A stretch of 64,000 bases of DNA from Acidobacteriota bacterium (GTDB lineage Bacteria > Acidobacteriota > Vicinamibacteria > Vicinamibacterales > UBA2999), in assembly GCA_021730945.1 (NCBI GenBank), contig JAKFYH010000029.1:1-64000 (forward strand). Reading direction: 5' to 3'. Both the position numbers and the translations under genes were made by a program. The notes under the pieces were generated by a model. It searched no databases. It worked only from the letters and a program-made list of their open reading frames with translations, and was not told the origin of the DNA. The stretch's first letter is position 1; the number at the start of each line of letters is the position of its first letter. Of the stretch, positions 1 through 11,296 are shown one piece after another.

Positions 1-243
1 GGCCTGACCCGCCCCCTCCAACACGAGCACCACCTGGCCCGGCTTCAGCTTGTCGCCGGCTTTGGCCTTGATCTCTTTCACGGTGCCGGCCACGTCGGAC
101 GGCACTTCGATGGTGGCCTTGTCGGTTTCCAGTTCCACGATGGGCTGGTCGACCGCGATGGTGTCGCCAACCTTGACCAGTACCTTGAGGACGTCGCCCT
201 GGGCGACGCCATCACCGAGATTCGGAAGAATGAAATCGGCCAC
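1..243 (-). CDS. aceF: Dihydrolipoamide acetyltransferase (PDH E2), N-terminal fragment
   Basis: This is the first 81 codons of the E2 subunit of pyruvate dehydrogenase; the gene runs off the left edge of the window. The translated part is one biotinyl/lipoyl domain. It begins MADFILPNLGDG and carries the lipoylation motif ETDKA, with the modified lysine at about residue 42. The GTG start at 243 lies 2 bases after the aceE stop, so E1 and E2 are almost certainly co-transcribed and translationally coupled. In the family the lipoyl arm shuttles acetyl groups between E1, the E2 catalytic core and E3. The catalytic core and any further lipoyl domains are outside the window. A 2-oxoglutarate or branched-chain E2 would share this domain, but the adjacent homodimeric E1 points to pyruvate. 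Confidence 0.88.
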   Translation of the reverse strand, partial: MADFILPNLGDGVAQGDVLKVLVKVGDTIAVDQPIVELETDKATIEVPSDVAGTVKEIKAKAGDKLKPGQVVLVLEGAGQA

Positions 244-245
244 GT

Positions 246-2924
<2,679 letters not shown>

Positions 2925-3225
2925 GGCCGACTATTACCTTCCTTATAGGAGCAGACTTTCCCGTCGTTTGGATAACCGAACCATTTTAGCGGGACTGGGG
3001 GGTAAAGGAAAGCGCCTGGACGGCCCGAACGGCTTGTAACCTGTTGCCACGCCTACACATGAGCCGTTCTCACCCCCCTGTTCTCTCGGCCATTCGAACC
3101 GCCATCATTAGCCGCAATCGCTGGCCCTGCCTCCGGCGCCGCTGCCGGGAGGCCGGCCGCGTGAAGCGGGCCACCTGCCGAAACGACCCCGGGCGGCGGA
3201 ACGTGAGAGGTACAATTTTCGCTGG
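2925..3225. other. Divergent promoter region between aceE and a membrane protein gene
   Basis: These 301 bases separate two divergently transcribed genes and contain no credible gene; the short frames here lack family features. On the plus strand a TACAAT box (3211-3216) sits only about 10 bases before the ATG at 3226 and just after GAGAGG (3205-3210), so the downstream gene may have a very short or absent leader. On the minus strand AGGAAGG precedes aceE. I see no rho-independent terminator, tRNA or riboswitch. Confidence 0.5.
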
Positions 3226-4560
3226 ATGACGACGCCGCGACTGCGCCTGGCCATCGCCGCGGCGTTCTTCACCTACATCCTCGCCGTCCGCACCTGGGAC
3301 ATCACCGGCACCTTCCTGATGCTCGGCGATCAAATCCGCGATTGGACGGTGGCGCTCGGCGGTTGGCGCGACTTACCGCTGGCCGGCCCGCCGAGCCTGG
3401 CGGGCGGCCGAACACTCGGCCCGATTTTCTACTGGCTGCTCTGGCTCGGCCGCGTCATGGCCGGCCCCTTCACCGACAACCTGCCCCACACCGGCGGCAT
3501 CATCGTCGCGGTACTGCAATCAGCAGGAGACACCTGCCTGCTGTGGGTGTTGATGACGCGGGTGCCGGTCTCGCTGGCGCTCGCGATCTCGCTGTTTGCC
3601 GTCTCGGCGCCGTTCGACCTCGGATTGTCGGCGGTGATCTGGAACCCGCCGGTCGCGGCGGCGCTCGCCAAAATCGCCATGGCGCTGGTACTCACGCTCG
3701 GCAGCGAGCCGCCACACTGGCGGATCGGCGTGACCGCGGCGGTGGCGTGGATGGCGTTGCAGGCGCACTCCACGGGCGCGTTTGTGGGGGTCCCGGTCCT
3801 GGCGGCGCTCGTCGCCGTCCCCCTGGTGGGCCGCCAATGGCGGCGCGCACTCCAGGTGGCGCTCCTGGTGAGCGTGGTGGTGATCGGCCTGCAGGTTCCC
3901 TACTTCGTGGCGCAGGCCCGCGACCTCGGCACGCCGCTCGCGCCCACGGTAGTGATCGACAGCTTCGCGCAGGCCTCGTCCCTTGACGTCGGCAAGAGCT
4001 TTTCGATGGTGGTCGATACCACCGGCGACCTGCTGGTGCGGCAGATGGGCACGTGGACGTTCCGTCTGCCGACCCTCTTCGTGCTGGCGATCGTGTTGGT
4101 GTCGTGGCGCCGCGACCTCCCGCTGCTGGCGGTGTCGGCCGGCTGCCTGGCCACCGCCGTGGCGTTGTTTGCCACCTGGACCCGGCCCTACGACAGCTAT
4201 TGGTTCCTGACGCTGACCACACCGATGGCCCTCACTTACGGCCTCTCGATCGCCGCCATCCCGCGGCCGCGCGTGGTCCAGGGCGCCGGCCTGGTGCTGC
4301 TCGCGGTCGTGGTGGCGCTGCAGCCGGCGCGGATCGCGCAATCGAAGTTGAGCTTCAAGTATCCGGAGTATCGCGCCATGCTGGTGGGCTCGCGGCAATT
4401 GGCGGTGCAGGCGCCGGTGCTGCGTGACATCCGCGTGACCTTCGCGGTCCATCCGTCGATGGACAAGTATTTTATCTACACCATCCTTGGCGGGCGCATG
4501 GACGCCACCGCGGCGCAGACCGCCTTCATCGAGGCCGACGGCCGCGTCAGGATTGAGTAG
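3226..4560 (+). CDS. Polytopic membrane protein, possible GT-C type glycosyltransferase
   Basis: This 444-residue protein is hydrophobic along most of its length, with about ten predicted membrane spans. It starts with a short signal-anchor (residues 1-25), followed by a first loop containing LGDQIRDW. An acidic residue in the first extracytoplasmic loop is a feature of GT-C (PMT/ArnT-like) glycosyltransferases, and the overall shape fits that fold, but I see no family-specific motif. The final 60 residues look like a small soluble tail. The last 14 bases overlap the convergent sensor gene on the other strand. Function is inferred only from architecture; an uncharacterised membrane protein is equally possible. 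Confidence 0.6.
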   Translation: MTTPRLRLAIAAAFFTYILAVRTWDITGTFLMLGDQIRDWTVALGGWRDLPLAGPPSLAGGRTLGPIFYWLLWLGRVMAGPFTDNLPHTGGIIVAVLQSAGDTCLLWVLMTRVPVSLALAISLFAVSAPFDLGLSAVIWNPPVAAALAKIAMALVLTLGSEPPHWRIGVTAAVAWMALQAHSTGAFVGVPVLAALVAVPLVGRQWRRALQVALLVSVVVIGLQVPYFVAQARDLGTPLAPTVVIDSFAQASSLDVGKSFSMVVDTTGDLLVRQMGTWTFRLPTLFVLAIVLVSWRRDLPLLAVSAGCLATAVALFATWTRPYDSYWFLTLTTPMALTYGLSIAAIPRPRVVQGAGLVLLAVVVALQPARIAQSKLSFKYPEYRAMLVGSRQLAVQAPVLRDIRVTFAVHPSMDKYFIYTILGGRMDATAAQTAFIEADGRVRIE

Positions 4561-6478
4561 GGGCGGCGCGCGGCACCAGCGTGGCGGCGCGCTGGCCTTC
4601 ATACCCCGCCAGCGTGAGCGCGACCAGGTTGGCCATGGCGACGGCAAAGGTCTGCTCGTCGTGCGTCCACCGGCGCACCCGCAGGGTGTGCTCGCAGCAC
4701 AGCACGCCGATCACGCCACCGCGCAGCCGGATCACGGCGTCCATCATCGAGGTAATGCCCCGGGGAGTGAGGTAGCCCTCCGCAAATTCCATGGTTCGCG
4801 GATCGCGGTGCGCGTCGTCGGCCGCCAGGACATCCGCCTCGGTCAGCGCCTGGAAGTAGGCGGGGTTATCGCCGGCGGCGATCTCCGCTCGCGCTGAGTG
4901 GCAATTGGCCCCGCGTTCATACAGGTCAAGGCAGTAGATGCCGGTACGTTCCGGGTTATAGCGCCAGATACTGACCCGCTCGACATCGAGCGTGCGTGAG
5001 GCCACCTCCGTCAGTTGCTGGAAGGCCCGATTGAGCGAAGGCTCGTCCTTGGGCGGGGCGCTGGTGGCGAGTTGAATCAGCGCGCTGCGTTGGCGCTGGT
5101 AGCGCTGTTCTTCACTCAGTCGGTTGTGTTCGGCCGCCCGGCTGCTGGTGATGTCCTGGATACTGCCGACCATGCGCAGCGGCGCACCATCGGGTCCATA
5201 GTCGATGCGCGCCCGGCTGTGCACCCAGCGTTCGGACTTGTCCGACGAGTGGACGATGCGGTACTGGCAGTCGAAGTTGCCGCGGGCAGCGAGGGCCTGC
5301 TGGTAGCGGGCCGTCACCTCGTCACGGTCGGCCGGGTGCACCACCTCAAGCCATCCGGCGCCAGTGCGAGGGTGATTCGGGCCGAGACCGAGCACGCGGT
5401 CGAGGTTGTCGGAACTCCTGAGTGCATCGGACGGAATATCGAGCACGAAGCTGCCCAACTCGCCGACGGCTTCGGCTTCGCGCAGCAGTTCAGCGTTCTC
5501 AAGAATCGACTCGTACAGACCCCGGAACTGCTGCGCCTGCCGTTGCCGATAGAACGCCGCGACACCGCCAGCGCCGCCAAGGATCAGCAGCGCGATCAGG
5601 ATGACCGCCACGCCGGCGCGATAGCGGGCTTCGGCCCACACCTCATCGGCGTCAAGCTTGGCCACCAGGTACCAATCTGAGTCTGACACCGGCCGGATGT
5701 CGGCGAGCACCTGCACGCCACGATAGTCGGGCCCCTCGGTGATGCCAGTCGTGCCGAGGACCGCCTGCACCGTGGCCAACTCGGTGTGCGTGATCGGTTC
5801 GCGAATGGTCAAGGCGCTGCCCGGCCGATGGCGCATCTCATTGAGAAACACCACCTCGTCTCCGTCGCGCCGGACCAGGATGGTTTCGGCGGTGCGGCTC
5901 GGAATCGGCCAGGCCTGGAGCATGGGGAACAGCAGTTCCTGGGCATCCGTGCGCAGCACGACCACGGCGAGCGGCACACCGCGGCCATCTCGCACCGCGG
6001 CCGCGGTGTCAACGTAGACGCGGCCGTCGTCGGCGCGGAAGGGCGCGCCCATGACGGCGGCAGAGCCGGCGAGTGCGTCGCGGGCGGTCGGCAACTGATC
6101 CGGAGAGGGCGCACGCGGCTGCCGGCCGACGGTCAGCATCGGCTTGCCCTCGCCGGTGAGCACGTACGACGCGGTATAGCCATAAGTCTCGGCACCGGTG
6201 GTCAGGACCAGCCGTGTGGCATCGAGGTTGGCGGCGGGATCACCCGAGTGGGCGATGAGATCGCGGCGCACGGACGGGGCGCGCGACAACGCCTCGGCGT
6301 GGTCGAGACGCGTCTGCCTCCAGAGCTGGACCTGATCGGCTTTCAGGGTCCCGATGGCGGCGATCGCCTCGTGGCGCTCTTCGCGAATCTGGAGAGACTC
6401 CGAGCTGTAGTAGCCATAGGTCAACGCCGCCAGGGCCACCACCCCCGCGACAATCAGCCCGGTCCATCGGCCCAGCAT
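4547..6478 (-). CDS. Membrane sensor with Cache-like, PAS and GAF domains and no output domain
   Basis: The 643-residue protein has an N-terminal membrane span (about 8-25), a periplasmic Cache-like sensing region (about 40-280) and a second span (about 290-312, VILIALLILGGAGGVAAF). These are followed by a PAS/PAC domain (about 335-450, ending MVGSIQDITSSRAAE) and a GAF domain (about 465-625, with GVIGVLCCEHT). Proteins of this layout normally end in a histidine kinase, GGDEF or methyl-accepting module. Here the reading frame stops about 18 residues after the GAF domain, and its end overlaps the convergent membrane-protein gene by 14 bases. It is either a truncated sensor or one that signals through a partner. 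No response regulator is adjacent. Confidence 0.8.
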   Translation of the reverse strand: MLGRWTGLIVAGVVALAALTYGYYSSESLQIREERHEAIAAIGTLKADQVQLWRQTRLDHAEALSRAPSVRRDLIAHSGDPAANLDATRLVLTTGAETYGYTASYVLTGEGKPMLTVGRQPRAPSPDQLPTARDALAGSAAVMGAPFRADDGRVYVDTAAAVRDGRGVPLAVVVLRTDAQELLFPMLQAWPIPSRTAETILVRRDGDEVVFLNEMRHRPGSALTIREPITHTELATVQAVLGTTGITEGPDYRGVQVLADIRPVSDSDWYLVAKLDADEVWAEARYRAGVAVILIALLILGGAGGVAAFYRQRQAQQFRGLYESILENAELLREAEAVGELGSFVLDIPSDALRSSDNLDRVLGLGPNHPRTGAGWLEVVHPADRDEVTARYQQALAARGNFDCQYRIVHSSDKSERWVHSRARIDYGPDGAPLRMVGSIQDITSSRAAEHNRLSEEQRYQRQRSALIQLATSAPPKDEPSLNRAFQQLTEVASRTLDVERVSIWRYNPERTGIYCLDLYERGANCHSARAEIAAGDNPAYFQALTEADVLAADDAHRDPRTMEFAEGYLTPRGITSMMDAVIRLRGGVIGVLCCEHTLRVRRWTHDEQTFAVAMANLVALTLAGYEGQRAATLVPRAAPTQS

Positions 6479-6552
6479 CGCAGTACTTTACTCCGCCTGT
6501 GACCGCGCGGTTACCGGCGCAATCGTCTGGCGGCGGAACGGGCCGAGCCGGG

Positions 6553-7719
6553 TCAAAACGATCCACCCGCGCCACCGCCGCCCGACCGGCCGCCACCGCC
6601 CACGGGCGGCGCCGGTGCGGACGAAGCAACCGGCGGGCCGGTCTGAAGTGTTGACACCATGGCGAGACGGCCAAGGGCGGCCTTGTCGGACTCGAGCAGG
6701 CGAGAGGCCGTGTAGCCGTGGAGCATTCCCTGCGGTCCTGAAGCCAGCCACCGCCGCACCACGATCGCCACTGCCATGAGCATGACGCCCAGGACGATCG
6801 GATCCCATTCGTGACGCGGCGAGCCGAGATACGCCTTGTTCGACAGCACGGTCGCCAGCACGGCGGCCATCGCGACCAGCCGCAACGGCCGCTCCCTTCC
6901 GCGCAGCGCCAGCCACAGGCCAGCCACCGGCAACACCCAGATCGCGGCGTAGGAAATCCAGTACGGCGCTGAGGTGCGATCGACGCGGCTGATCGGGCCA
7001 GACGCCACCAGGTTCACCAGCAGGTAGATGCCCAGCCAGGCCGCCGCCTCGATCACGGTCAGGGAATCGCCGGGATGCTCGTCGCCAGGATCGCGACGGG
7101 CCCAACGTGCCGCGACCGCGACCGCTGCCAGCAGCCCCACTGCCGCTGCCCGCTGCACCAACTCGGTGCCACCGGCGCCCAACGCCGGGCCGAACTGAAA
7201 CGGCAGCGCCGCCAGCGCCACCACGGCGAGCACGGCCGCATAGACGTAGCCAAAGTGAAAGTACAAGGCCGACAGCATGACGGCGCCGACACCAAGGCCC
7301 ACGGGTAGGGGCCAGTCTCCGCTGTCAGACACCAGCAGCGCGGCGCCGATCGCGACCAGCGCCGCTGCGCTAAGCGCCACCACTTCTTCAACACCGAAGC
7401 GATACAGGTTGTACTGCCGCACCAACCACGACGCCAAGCCGAAGGCGGCCGCGCCCGAGACCAGGCAAAATGCCGCCGCCGCGCGCTCGTCTGACAGTCC
7501 CACGGCGAGCGCGATCAGGCCGAACGCCGACTGCACGATGATCCCGCCGAAGACAAACAGGGTGATGCGCAGGAACTTGTTGGTGCGGCGCAGGTCCACG
7601 GCCAGGTGCGGCTTCACGATCTCGCGCTGCTCGGGCGTCAACAGGCCCGAGGCGGTCCAGTCGTCCACCAGGCGGGCCGTGCGCATGGCGCGTTCGTCCT
7701 CAGGGCGATAAGCGCTCAC
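6553..7719 (-). CDS. DUF2157-like membrane protein with glycine-rich C-terminus
   Basis: The 388-residue protein starts with a soluble segment of about 45 residues (LVDDWTASGLLTPEQREIVK), which resembles the short N-terminal helix region of DUF2157 proteins. About ten membrane helices follow. It ends in a flexible tail made almost only of Gly, Ser and Arg (GGGGRSGGGGAGGSF), a tail type also seen on some TPM-domain membrane proteins. Its ATG overlaps the stop of the upstream paralogue by 4 bases (ATGA), so the two are translationally coupled and probably form a pair. No enzymatic motif is visible. The function of this family is not established. Confidence 0.7.
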   Translation of the reverse strand: MSAYRPEDERAMRTARLVDDWTASGLLTPEQREIVKPHLAVDLRRTNKFLRITLFVFGGIIVQSAFGLIALAVGLSDERAAAAFCLVSGAAAFGLASWLVRQYNLYRFGVEEVVALSAAALVAIGAALLVSDSGDWPLPVGLGVGAVMLSALYFHFGYVYAAVLAVVALAALPFQFGPALGAGGTELVQRAAAVGLLAAVAVAARWARRDPGDEHPGDSLTVIEAAAWLGIYLLVNLVASGPISRVDRTSAPYWISYAAIWVLPVAGLWLALRGRERPLRLVAMAAVLATVLSNKAYLGSPRHEWDPIVLGVMLMAVAIVVRRWLASGPQGMLHGYTASRLLESDKAALGRLAMVSTLQTGPPVASSAPAPPVGGGGRSGGGGAGGSF

Positions 7720-8669
7720 TCGTCCCGTCCAAACCGGCGGGCCATCGCCACCAGGACCACCAGCACCAGCGTGCCGGTGACGATGCCATAGGCGAAGATG
7801 GCGAACGGGTCATGAATGTGCGGGACCAGCCTGGCGGTGACCGCGCCGTAGCTGTACAAGGTGCCGTAGGTGACAAACGCGAACTGCCGGTGACCAATCC
7901 CGAGCGCAACGAGCGCCGCGCAGACCGACAGGAGCAGGCCGAGATACACCAGGCCCAGCGATGGCTCCGCGATCCCCGAGGCGAGCGCCACCAGGACCAC
8001 GTTGGCGGCCAGGTGCAGGTAGACATCGAGAAAGTGCGGCTTGATGCCCTGGCGATAGAGCCCGGCGCCGAGGCCGGCCACCAGCGTGCCGTAGACCAGG
8101 GCCGCGGCCCGCAAGGGGTCGGCGGCAATCACGTCAAGACCGCTGATGCCGAGGCCCAGCCATCCCGCCAGCGAGGACAAGGCCAGCGACAGCACAAACC
8201 GGTTGTCGAAGCGATACGCCAGCCCGCCAAAGAGCACGCTGACCACCAACAGGTGGTGATGCCAGTTGTCGAGCAGGTGGAAGCGGTACTCGATGAAGCC
8301 AATCTCCGCCGACAGCACGAGGCAGCCCAGGTACAGAACGTAGTCCAGCACCAGGTTGGGCGACTCCACCTCGGCATCGGCGTAGGGCGCGGCCTTGGCG
8401 AAACAGTAGTAGAACGCGGCCGCGACGATCAGTGAGAACAGCGCCAGGATCGCCGCGTCGCCGAGGTGCGCGACATACGCGCGCATCGTCCAGCCCAGGC
8501 CGCCGACAAACGACAGCACGCCCAGGTACAGCAGCGCGCTCAGCTCGAGGTGGACCGACACCCGCTCGCGGCGAACAAGCGCGCTCAGCAGATCGTGCTG
8601 GGCCTGGGTGATCGTGCCAACGGCCGCCCACTCCTCCAGCCGTTCGAGCGTGGTCACCCGAGAACCCAT
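7716..8669 (-). CDS. DUF2157-family membrane protein
   Basis: The 317-residue protein has a soluble N-terminus (LERLEEWAAVGTITQAQHDL), characteristic of the DUF2157 domain, and about nine membrane spans after it. The ATG at 8669 lies inside the end of the upstream dehydratase gene. A GTG at 8657 overlaps that gene's TGA as GTGA and gives a protein 4 residues shorter. Because the other junctions in this operon also overlap by 4 bases, the GTG start is the more likely one. The downstream gene is a longer member of the same type. A membrane role is all the sequence supports. Confidence 0.72.
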   Translation of the reverse strand: MGSRVTTLERLEEWAAVGTITQAQHDLLSALVRRERVSVHLELSALLYLGVLSFVGGLGWTMRAYVAHLGDAAILALFSLIVAAAFYYCFAKAAPYADAEVESPNLVLDYVLYLGCLVLSAEIGFIEYRFHLLDNWHHHLLVVSVLFGGLAYRFDNRFVLSLALSSLAGWLGLGISGLDVIAADPLRAAALVYGTLVAGLGAGLYRQGIKPHFLDVYLHLAANVVLVALASGIAEPSLGLVYLGLLLSVCAALVALGIGHRQFAFVTYGTLYSYGAVTARLVPHIHDPFAIFAYGIVTGTLVLVVLVAMARRFGRDE

Positions 8670-9616
8670 TTCAGCCTGGCGTGATCAAGGTTGCCGCCGC
8701 TCATGACGCACGCCACGCGCTGGCCCTGGAGTTGGTCCCGCAGCTTCATGGCCGCCGCCAGCGACGCCGACCCGGCGCCTTCGGCCAGGTTGTGCGTGGC
8801 GCGCAGGGCCAGCCGCACGCCTTCGGCCAGTTCCTCTTCCGTCAAGAGGATGAAGTCATCCAGGTGTTGCTTCAGGATGCCAAACGTCAAGTCGAAGGTC
8901 ACGCGGGTCGCGACGCCCTCGGCGAACGTGTTTGCCGATTCACCGACAACACGTTCGCGGCCACGCCACGACTGTTCGACCGCCGGCGCGTTGGCCGCGC
9001 CCACGCCGATAATGCGGGTCTTGGCGCCGAGCGCGTTGCGCACGGTAATCAAGCCACACGCACCCGACCCGCCGCCGATCGCCACCAGCACGACATCAAC
9101 CGCCGGCAGGTGCTCGAACACCTCCAGGCCATAGGTGCCGACCCCGGCAATCAGCAGCGGTTCGTTGGCCGAATGCACGTAGCGGGCGCCGGTCTCGGCC
9201 GCGCGCTGCTCGCAGCATTCCCGCGCTTCATCGAAGTCCTTCCCGACTTCCTCCACCGTCGCACCGTAGGCGCGGATGGCGGCGTTCTTCTCGGGATTGT
9301 TGCCCACCGGCACGAACACCGTGCACGCGACACCATGGAGGCGCGCCGCCAGGCCAATCGACTGCCCATGGTTGCCGGTACTGGCGGTGACGATGCCGCG
9401 GGCCCGCTCGTCCGGGGTCAGCGATGCCACCAGGTTCAGGCCGCCGCGCACCTTGAAGGCGCCGGTCGGGTTATGGTTTTCGTGCTTCACCCAGACCGAC
9501 AGGCCGGTGGCCTGATCGAGCAGCGGGTGCTTGAGCAGCGGCGAGGGTAGCAGGTGCGGCGCGATCCGTTCGCGCGCGGCGTAAATGTCATTCAAGGTCG
9601 GTGGTGTCATCGTCAT
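8654..9616 (-). CDS. PLP-dependent threonine/serine dehydratase
   Basis: The 320-residue protein is a fold-type II PLP enzyme of the catabolic threonine/serine dehydratase and racemase group. The Schiff-base lysine lies in NPTGAFKVRGG (about residue 52). The phosphate-binding loop is GGGSGACG (about 175), and STGNHGQS binds the substrate carboxylate. The usual reaction is conversion of L-threonine to 2-oxobutanoate or L-serine to pyruvate, with ammonia release. There is no C-terminal ACT-like regulatory domain, so it is not the isoleucine-feedback IlvA form. ATG starts at 9616 and 9610 both exist. The first overlaps the upstream phosphodiesterase stop by 4 bases. Serine racemase or threo-3-hydroxyaspartate dehydratase activity cannot be excluded. 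Confidence 0.85.
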   Translation of the reverse strand: MTMTPPTLNDIYAARERIAPHLLPSPLLKHPLLDQATGLSVWVKHENHNPTGAFKVRGGLNLVASLTPDERARGIVTASTGNHGQSIGLAARLHGVACTVFVPVGNNPEKNAAIRAYGATVEEVGKDFDEARECCEQRAAETGARYVHSANEPLLIAGVGTYGLEVFEHLPAVDVVLVAIGGGSGACGLITVRNALGAKTRIIGVGAANAPAVEQSWRGRERVVGESANTFAEGVATRVTFDLTFGILKQHLDDFILLTEEELAEGVRLALRATHNLAEGAGSASLAAAMKLRDQLQGQRVACVMSGGNLDHARLKWVLG

Positions 9617-10473
9617 TCGTTGGCTTGGCGCTGGTTATACCACGCGGCATTCACGGCGACGGCGATGTCCGGCCGGTCGGAAATCACGCCGTCGACACCC
9701 CAGTCCAGCAAGCGCACGATGTCGGGCTCCTCGTTGACCACCCACACCTGGATCACCTGCCCCTCGTTGTGCACCTGGTCGACAAACGCCGGCGTCACGA
9801 CTCGCAGGCGGCCGGCGCGTTCGGGGACCTGGAACGCCACGTAGGGTCGCGGCCCCATCCACGGCCAGCGCACCCACGAGCGGTGCAGCGCCCAGCGCGC
9901 CTCCGGCTGCGAGGCGCTGGTGACGATTTCGGGAAATTGCTCGCGCAGCGCGACAATCGAGCGCTGGTGAAACGAGCCGACACAGACACGCTCGACCGCG
10001 CCGGCCTTGCGGACGTCGGCGGCCACCGCCCGTGCCAACTCGGGTTCGCTGCCCTTCATCTCGATGATCACGCGGGTGTCGGGATGCCGCGCCAGCACCG
10101 CCGCCAGCGTCGGCACGCCAATGCCCTGGCCGCGAAACGGATGCTGACCGTCGCGCGCGAAATGAAAGCCGGCGTCAACCCGGGCGAGCGCCTCGGCGGT
10201 CAGCGTCCGAACCAGGCCGCGGCCGTCGGTGGTGCGTTCCAGCGTCTTGTCGTGAATCACGACCGGCACGCCGTCGGCCGACAGTTGCACGTCGATCTCG
10301 AGACCATCAGCGCCCAGCGCCAAACCGTGGTCGAGCGCCGGCATGGTATTCTCCGGCGCCAGCCGCGCCCCGCCCCGGTGCGCAAACACCAGGGGACGAG
10401 CCGAGCGAAAGACGGGCACGCGCACGCGAGCATGTTCGCATGCCTCGCGACGAACCGGAAGGAGGCGAGGCAT
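9613..10473 (-). CDS. Glycerophosphodiester phosphodiesterase
   Basis: This is a GDPD-family TIM-barrel enzyme that hydrolyses glycerophosphodiesters to glycerol 3-phosphate and an alcohol. It shows the HRGG metal/substrate motif with APENT just after it, then LEIDVQLSADGVPVVIHD, which carries the acidic ligands and second histidine. WVVNEEPDIVRLLDWGVDGV near the end is also typical. I place the start at the ATG at 10473 (286 residues); a GTG at 10425 is the alternative. The open frame extends to 10575, but that part is antisense to the next gene and lacks family similarity. It lacks a clear signal peptide, so a cytoplasmic role is likely. It overlaps the dehydratase gene by 4 bases. Confidence 0.87.
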   Translation of the reverse strand: MPRLLPVRREACEHARVRVPVFRSARPLVFAHRGGARLAPENTMPALDHGLALGADGLEIDVQLSADGVPVVIHDKTLERTTDGRGLVRTLTAEALARVDAGFHFARDGQHPFRGQGIGVPTLAAVLARHPDTRVIIEMKGSEPELARAVAADVRKAGAVERVCVGSFHQRSIVALREQFPEIVTSASQPEARWALHRSWVRWPWMGPRPYVAFQVPERAGRLRVVTPAFVDQVHNEGQVIQVWVVNEEPDIVRLLDWGVDGVISDRPDIAVAVNAAWYNQRQANE

Positions 10474-10491
10474 ATACTTCACGCCGTGCGC

Positions 10492-11286
10492 ATGTTCGAG
10501 ATGCTGGGCGCCCTGGCCGTGACCGTGTTGCCGCGCCGGCATTGGGACCGGTTCGATGGGCTGCCTCTGCACCACCTGGCGCCGGTCTCCGGCCTCCTCA
10601 CCATGGTGGCCGGCGCCGCGCTCGGCATCCGCGGCTACTTCAACTACCTGGCGCTCATGTCCGGTTCGTCCGCCGCCTCCATCCTCGACATCTCACAGAT
10701 GCAGGTGGACGCCCGCCTCCCGGAGTCGGCCGCCGTCAGCGCGGTGCCGGCGGCCTTGTGGCTGGTGGCACCAGTGGCGTTTGCGTTCTTCACGCCGGCA
10801 GGTCTTTTCGCCGTCTACCTGGTGGCCAGCGGCTGGTTCAGGGCCGCGTCGTGGTGGGTCGCCTCACCCCATGGCGATCCGCTGCTGACCCTCATCGATA
10901 CCCTGCTCCACCGCCGCCGCGCCGCGGCGGCGGCGCGGGCGACGCAGCGCGAGCGAACCGACGCCGAGGGCGCCGACGAACCCGACCGGCGATATTCAGG
11001 CGCATGGGCCGGGCTACCCGGAGCGGACTTCGTGATCGTCGCCGCCCGCCGCAAGCCGGACTGGACCGCCGGCACTTTTGTCATCACGCCTGATGGATGG
11101 TTCACGCTCGGCGAACCCGCCGACCGCCGGCTGCCGCCGGGCCTGCGCACGATCTATCCATTGATTGCGTTGACCACGCTTGATGCCTTGCGCAAGGGCG
11201 TTTCCTACCAATTGCCGCCGCTGCGGACCACGCCGCCACGCCGGGGCAGCGGGACCGAGGAACCGTCGCGAGCGCCGGGCGAGTGA
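10492..11286 (+). CDS. Membrane-anchored protein of unknown function
   Basis: This 264-residue protein starts at the ATG at 10492, or two codons earlier at a GTG; GGAGGCGAGG at 10461-10470 is the nearest purine-rich stretch. The frame is open much further upstream, but that part is antisense to the phosphodiesterase gene and is not coding. The N-terminal half has three or four hydrophobic segments (about 35-55, 85-105, 110-130), then a basic Arg/Ala-rich linker. The C-terminal half is soluble and begins near PGADFVIVAARRKPDW. I do not recognise a family. The gene stops 10 bases before the AAA+ ATPase gene, so the two are probably co-transcribed. Confidence 0.6.
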   Translation: MFEMLGALAVTVLPRRHWDRFDGLPLHHLAPVSGLLTMVAGAALGIRGYFNYLALMSGSSAASILDISQMQVDARLPESAAVSAVPAALWLVAPVAFAFFTPAGLFAVYLVASGWFRAASWWVASPHGDPLLTLIDTLLHRRRAAAAARATQRERTDAEGADEPDRRYSGAWAGLPGADFVIVAARRKPDWTAGTFVITPDGWFTLGEPADRRLPPGLRTIYPLIALTTLDALRKGVSYQLPPLRTTPPRRGSGTEEPSRAPGE

Positions 11287-11296
11287 TAATAGGAAC

